A stretch of DNA of 64,000 nt from Flavobacterium album (GTDB taxonomy: Bacteria > Bacteroidota > Bacteroidia > Flavobacteriales > Flavobacteriaceae), in the NCBI RefSeq assembly GCF_003096035.1, contig NZ_CP029186.1, positions 2,183,001 through 2,247,000 of the forward strand. The letters run 5' to 3'. This document shows, piece by piece, positions 60,429 through 64,000 of this stretch. Position 1 is the first letter of the stretch. Every line of letters begins with the position of its first letter. The notes beneath the pieces are model-generated. The model was not told the DNA's origin, did not search any database, and saw only the letters and a list, made by a program, of their open reading frames with translations. The position numbers and the translations under genes were made by a program.

Positions 60429-60629
60429 TTATTTCTTTTCAGGAAGTCCCAGCGTTTCACGAAGCAGCTTTTCAAATCCTTTGTCGTACGGGTACGGCAT
60501 TTTAGAATCCACAAAATTACCTTCCTTATCTATAAGGATAAGGCGCGGTATGCTTACGAGATCATACTGTTTGCTGAATATTGGGATATTACCGGCATGC
60601 AGATGCAATACTTCGACTTCGGCTTTCCC
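60429..60629 (-). pseudogene. C-terminal remnant of a TlpA/thioredoxin-like protein
   Basis: The minus-strand frame ending at TAA 60429 encodes about 67 residues that read as the last part of a TlpA-type thioredoxin: EVEVLHLHAGNIPIFSKQYD, LVSIPRLILIDKEGNFVDSK (cis-Pro in SIPR) and GFEKLLRETLGLPEKK. Upstream the frame meets a TGA and a repeat, and no CxxC-containing part is found. The gene has lost its 5' two thirds. Confidence 0.8.
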
Positions 60630-60665
60630 TCACGCGAGCTGCACTCATGCCGGTTACAACGTCCG

Positions 60666-60753
60666 ACCTGCAAGGTTTTGAAAACCTTGTAGGTCTATTT
60701 GTCATCTTTTATCGTGGAATTAATACCTGCAAGGTTTTGAAAACCCTGCAGGA
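60666..60753. repeat. Two palindromic ACCTGCAAGGTTTTGAAAACC repeats
   Basis: 60666-60694 (ACCTGCAAGGTTTTG, then AAAACCTTGTAGGT) and 60725-60753 (ACCTGCAAGGTTTTGAAAAC, then CCTGCAGGA) are tandem palindromes 59 bases apart. They lie between the thioredoxin-like remnant and yaaA. Confidence 0.85.
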
Positions 60754-60784
60754 ACCACTACTTTTGGATAAAATCAGAATTGAA

Positions 60785-61543
60785 ATGAAAATCGTCATAT
60801 CGCCTGCCAAAACACTTGATTACGAAAGCAAGCTGCCGGTACGCAAACACACACAACCTGCTTTTTTAGCCAATGCCGAAACCGTACACAAAACCTTAAA
60901 AGAAAAAACACCTGCCGAACTGCGGGAACTGATGGATATATCCGACAAGCTGGCCGACCTCAACTGGCAGCGCAACCAGGAGTGGAAAACGCCTTTTACC
61001 AATAAAAATGCCCGCCCGGCGGTTTATGCCTTCAATGGCGATGTATATACAGGCCTGGATGCCTATACGATACCCACAGCAAAAGTTGGCAAATTGCAGG
61101 ACACCCTGCGGATATTATCAGGGCTGTATGGCCTTTTAAAGCCACTCGACCTTATCCAGCCGTACCGCCTCGAAATGGGCACGCAGATGGCGGTAGGGGA
61201 GAACAATAACCTCTATGAGTTTTGGAAACAGACTATAACCGAATCGCTCAATGACGAATTGAAAGACGGCGAGCTGTTCATCAACCTTGCCAGTAAGGAA
61301 TATTTTGATGCTATAGATACCAAGGCGCTCAAAGTCCCTGTCATCACACCCGAATTCAAAGATTATAAAGATGGCGAATTGCGCATGGTAAGTTTCTTTG
61401 CCAAAAAGGCGAGAGGGATGATGGTGCGCTACATCATCGACAAGAATGTAAAGACACTCAAAGGACTGAAAGGCTTTAACTATGAAGGCTATGCTTTTGA
61501 TCCGAAATTATCGAAAGGAAATACATTGATGTTTACAAGATAA
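60785..61543 (+). CDS. yaaA: Peroxide stress protein YaaA
   Basis: 252 residues from ATG 60785 (MKIVISPAKTLDYESK), the normal family start. The open frame continues 68 codons further upstream, but through the palindromic repeats. Family hallmarks are DISDKLADLNWQRNQEW, GDVYTGLDAY, RILSGLYGLLKPLDLIQPYR, MGTQMAV and INLASKEYFDAID. YaaA limits free iron and protects DNA during peroxide stress. A gene 3 bases downstream is probably co-transcribed. Confidence 0.95.
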   Translation: MKIVISPAKTLDYESKLPVRKHTQPAFLANAETVHKTLKEKTPAELRELMDISDKLADLNWQRNQEWKTPFTNKNARPAVYAFNGDVYTGLDAYTIPTAKVGKLQDTLRILSGLYGLLKPLDLIQPYRLEMGTQMAVGENNNLYEFWKQTITESLNDELKDGELFINLASKEYFDAIDTKALKVPVITPEFKDYKDGELRMVSFFAKKARGMMVRYIIDKNVKTLKGLKGFNYEGYAFDPKLSKGNTLMFTR

Positions 61544-61546
61544 CAT

Positions 61547-62056
61547 ATGGAAGCTGGATACTTACTGAAATTTGTTATTGATGATAATTACAGCCGATTT
61601 GGTAAGTATATAAAAACGCGCCCCAGCATCGACAATCCCCAGCATATCAAAAAGCGGGACAAGGCAGAAGCGAAGAAGAAACAGAAGGAAAAAGACAAGG
61701 AAGAATATTTAGATACTATCTATACCTGGAGTTTAAGGAGGTTTTTAAGGCCCTTTCATGATAGTTGGTTTTATTATAATATGCCATCCAAGAAAACTGG
61801 AAATCTCCTGTCTGCCGATGTGATGCACGAAATCAATACCGATTACTGTTATGATTTTGAATATGAGCCCGAGGAAAAGGATATTTTGGTTATAAGATAT
61901 GACTACCGTAACTCTCAGGTGAAAGGCTGGCCAAGGCCATATATATCTGAATATCTTTTATTTGTTTTCAAAGGCCAGAAATGGGAAGAAGATAATTTTA
62001 TGATGAATCATTATGAAGATTTATATGATGGCATCCTTTATATAACTCCAAAATAA
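61547..62056 (+). CDS. Hypothetical protein in an operon with yaaA
   Basis: 169 residues, no signal peptide. The N-terminal half is highly charged (IKKRDKAEAKKKQKEKDKEE) and the C-terminal half is rich in aromatic and acidic residues (TDYCYDFEYEPEEKDILVIR). It starts 3 bases after yaaA and ends at a terminator. No family is recognised. Confidence 0.7.
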   Translation: MEAGYLLKFVIDDNYSRFGKYIKTRPSIDNPQHIKKRDKAEAKKKQKEKDKEEYLDTIYTWSLRRFLRPFHDSWFYYNMPSKKTGNLLSADVMHEINTDYCYDFEYEPEEKDILVIRYDYRNSQVKGWPRPYISEYLLFVFKGQKWEEDNFMMNHYEDLYDGILYITPK

Positions 62057-62090
62057 AAACCTCCGAAGTTATCTGCTTCGGAGGTTTTTG
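62056..62090. terminator. Bidirectional terminator after the yaaA operon
   Basis: AACCTCCGAAG / CTTCGGAGGTT (62058-62068 with 62076-62086) followed by TTTG on the plus strand and T-rich sequence on the minus strand. Confidence 0.88.
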
Positions 62091-62125
62091 TCTAAAAGTA
62101 CTATCTAAAAATCTAATAGTCTAAA

Positions 62126-63715
62126 TTAATGCATCGCCTCGCTCATATCCACTTTTCCTTTTCCACGCCTTATCAATAGTATGAATGGTATGCAGATAAG
62201 GAACAGGATTCCCAGGTATAAGAATATGTCCATATACGATAACACGGTTGCCTGCCTTAATACGCCGCCCTCCATTGCCTTGTAGGCTTTGTCGAGCGCT
62301 TCATTCGCCGGGATCCCCTGTGCCATAAAGCCATGCTGTATCTGCGACACGCGCTGCTGCACGGCAAAGTCGGTAACCTGTTCATGAGCTACCAGGTTTA
62401 CCCTGTGCGACTGGGTGTACCGCGTAATGAACGTACTGATGATCGCAATACCGAACGAACCGCCCAGCTGGCGCATCATTCCGGTAAAAGCAGCACCTTC
62501 GCCAATGCTTTTCCCTTTAAGGGTAGAAAGCGACATGGTGGTGATGGGTACAAACAGCAGCCCAAGGCCTACGCCGCGCATTATAAGCGGCCAGAAGAAA
62601 TTCTCAGTACCGGTATCGGGTGTCATGATGTTGTACATCCAGTACGTGAACAGGAAGAACACGAGGAAGCCCGTAGCAACCATGTAGGTTTGCGGTATGC
62701 CCCTCTGTATCATCTGCCCGATTATAGGCATCATAAACGCGGTGGCTATCGAGCTTGGCATTAGCAATAAACCTGCATCGAGCGCGGGCCATCCGAGGAT
62801 CTGCTGTGTGTAAATAGGTATGATGAAGGTGGTGCCATAGAGACCGAAGCCCATTATAAAACAAAGTATGGTGCCTATCCGCAGGTTGCTGTCTTTAAGC
62901 ACCCGCAGGTTTACTATCGGGTGTTCGTATACAAGTTCCCGCCAAATGAAGGCAAACAACCCAAAGAGGCTCAGTACGCTAAGCCCGGTAATAAGCGGGT
63001 CTTCAAACCAGTCGTCCTGCTGCCCGTGTTCCAGCACGAACTGTAATGAGCCAATGAATAAAATGAGGAAGAGCATTCCCCACCAGTCTACCTGGTTAGC
63101 CTTCATCTTTTCGCCATATTTAGGGCTTTTCACATACATCAGCGTAAGCATGGCGGCAATGATTCCCAGCGGTATGTTGATGTAAAAGATATAAGGCCAG
63201 CTCCAGTTGTCTACGATCCATCCTCCCAGCGGGGGTCCGAGTGTAGGGCCCACAATAACACCCATACCGTAAATAGCCTGTGCCATACCGCGTTTTTCGG
63301 CAGGATAGCTTTCGGTGATGATGGTCTGCGCGGTTACCAGGAGCGCGCCCCCGCCCATACCCTGGATGAAGCGGAATATAACGAGTTCCCAGATGTTATC
63401 GCTGTTACCGCACAAAAAAGATGCTACGGTAAAGATCACAATACTTACCGCAAAATAGTTGCGGCGCCCAAACTGCTGGCTCAGCCAGCTGGTCATTGGG
63501 ATTACAATTACGTTGGCTATCGCATAGGCGGTAATTACCCAGGCCACATCGGTAAGTGTAGCGCCAAGGCTGCCCTGCATCTGTTTCAGCGCAACGTTTA
63601 CAATGGTAGTATCTACAATTTCAAGCAGGGCACACAGCACCGCGGTGATGGTGATGATAACGCGCCTGAAGCCGTATTCTACCAAGTCGTTCTGTACGGT
63701 TGGTCCTCCTGCCAT
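62126..63715 (-). CDS. DHA2-family MFS efflux transporter (EmrB/QacA type)
   Basis: 529 residues with 14 predicted membrane helices. DHA2 motifs are visible: TTIVNVALKQMQGSLGATLT (motif D1-like, about 34-53), QFGRRNYF, FIQGMGGGALLVTAQTIITE and MGVIVGPTLGPPLGGWIVDN (motif C). It should export amphiphilic compounds by proton antiport together with a membrane-fusion protein; that partner is encoded 4 bases upstream on the same strand. Substrates cannot be inferred. Confidence 0.93.
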   Translation of the reverse strand: MAGGPTVQNDLVEYGFRRVIITITAVLCALLEIVDTTIVNVALKQMQGSLGATLTDVAWVITAYAIANVIVIPMTSWLSQQFGRRNYFAVSIVIFTVASFLCGNSDNIWELVIFRFIQGMGGGALLVTAQTIITESYPAEKRGMAQAIYGMGVIVGPTLGPPLGGWIVDNWSWPYIFYINIPLGIIAAMLTLMYVKSPKYGEKMKANQVDWWGMLFLILFIGSLQFVLEHGQQDDWFEDPLITGLSVLSLFGLFAFIWRELVYEHPIVNLRVLKDSNLRIGTILCFIMGFGLYGTTFIIPIYTQQILGWPALDAGLLLMPSSIATAFMMPIIGQMIQRGIPQTYMVATGFLVFFLFTYWMYNIMTPDTGTENFFWPLIMRGVGLGLLFVPITTMSLSTLKGKSIGEGAAFTGMMRQLGGSFGIAIISTFITRYTQSHRVNLVAHEQVTDFAVQQRVSQIQHGFMAQGIPANEALDKAYKAMEGGVLRQATVLSYMDIFLYLGILFLICIPFILLIRRGKGKVDMSEAMH

Positions 63716-63719
63716 GATA

Positions 63720-64000
63720 TTAATCTAAATGTACGTCTACTTCTACGTTCATTCCCGGACGCAGCAGTTTGACTTTTTCTTTGTCGTTATTTCCTCTAAG
63801 GGTTATCTTCACAGGTATCCTTTGTACGGTTTTCACGAAGTTGCCTGTAGCATTATCCGGAGGCAATAGCGAAAAGCGCGCACCTGTAGCAGGGGAGAAT
63901 GAGCTCACCTGGCCTTCAAATTCCACGTCCGGGTAAGCATCAGCCTTGATGATCACTTTTTGGCCTTCTTTCATCTTGGTCACCTGGGTTTCTTTAAAGT
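63720..64000 (-). CDS. HlyD/EmrA-family membrane-fusion protein, C-terminal end (partial)
   Basis: The open frame runs off the right window edge; the visible 93 codons cover the beta-barrel end of a membrane-fusion protein: ETQVTKMKEGQKVIIKADAY, FEGQVSSFSPATGARFSLLP, QRIPVKITLRG and LLRPGMNVEVDVHLD. It pairs with the DHA2 transporter whose gene begins 4 bases downstream. N-terminal anchor and hairpin lie outside the window. Confidence 0.92.
   Translation of the reverse strand, partial: FKETQVTKMKEGQKVIIKADAYPDVEFEGQVSSFSPATGARFSLLPPDNATGNFVKTVQRIPVKITLRGNNDKEKVKLLRPGMNVEVDVHLD

Noticed and set aside
60666..60753. Two similar palindromes considered as a CRISPR fragment
   Set aside because: Only two units with one 30-base gap, palindromic, no cas gene; the sequence looks like an interspersed repeat.
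60581..60784. 68-codon extension of yaaA
   Set aside because: Runs through palindromic repeats and the thioredoxin-like remnant; the family starts at MKIVISPAKT.

Overview
The window looks like a chromosome segment of a member of the Flavobacteriaceae (Bacteroidota), probably Flavobacterium or a close relative. The evidence is a very large surface protein ending in a type B type-IX-secretion sorting domain, Bacteroidota -7 promoter boxes (TAnnTTTG) in front of many genes, almost no Shine-Dalgarno sequences, families such as DUF4252, 2TM-domain proteins and DUF4199, and a vitamin B12 uptake pair of Bacteroidota type. Most genes are moderate in GC; a few cassettes are visibly AT-rich.

Layout. 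1-1270: the end of exbD, a TonB-like protein and a remnant that resembles the end of an antitoxin. 1307-5096: a decayed second copy of the lgt 3' end, then the leftward operon folE-cysS-yidD-lgt. 5488-12521: a small secreted protein and a 2224-residue repetitive T9SS surface protein. 12841-15981: a cobalamin riboswitch driving a BtuB-like TonB-dependent receptor and a BtuG-like surface beta-propeller lipoprotein. 16237-20837: a frameshifted S41 peptidase divergent from an ECF sigma/anti-sigma-like pair with four tandem DUF4252 proteins. 21719-24774: a MerR regulator with a B12-binding domain, divergent from typA. 25222-26595: an AT-rich PIN-like nuclease gene. 26765-32682: a WD40-like protein, secreted hypotheticals and a LytS/2TM/2TM/LytTR signalling locus. 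32781-34585: SnoaL-like protein and a serine hydrolase. 34940-37996: an AT-rich type II restriction-modification cassette with controller protein and a recognisable C-box. 38110-44030: tgt, an LptF/G permease, an EamA transporter, accA and dnaB. 44253-44857: a broken toxin-antitoxin pair and a GIY-YIG gene between perfect inverted repeats. 44978-55590: ppsA, a cluster of secreted proteins, coaD, ddl, a PASTA protein and a pseudouridine synthase. 55790-60410: yceI, pirin, a Crp-type regulator, and a VOC/DUF4199/membrane-LuxR set split by a HigBA module. 60429-64000: a thioredoxin-like remnant, yaaA, a hypothetical protein, and an EmrB/EmrA-type efflux pair cut by the window end.

Themes. (1) Housekeeping genes alternate with small accessory insertions (PIN, RM, TA, GIY-YIG, HigBA, orphan antitoxins); these lie beside palindromic intergenic repeats of several families, and one repeat copy carries a 22-base palindromic insertion whose empty site is seen in another copy. 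(2) Three genes (S41, M14 peptidase, a lipoprotein) are each broken by one missing base in an A/T homopolymer; two of the breaks sit directly after the signal peptide. This is either assembly error or slippage-based switching. (3) Several promoters have a palindrome overlapping the -7 box (yceI, the WD40-like gene), and the HigB and methyltransferase genes appear to be transcribed almost leaderless. No rRNA, tRNA, CRISPR array or intact insertion sequence was seen.
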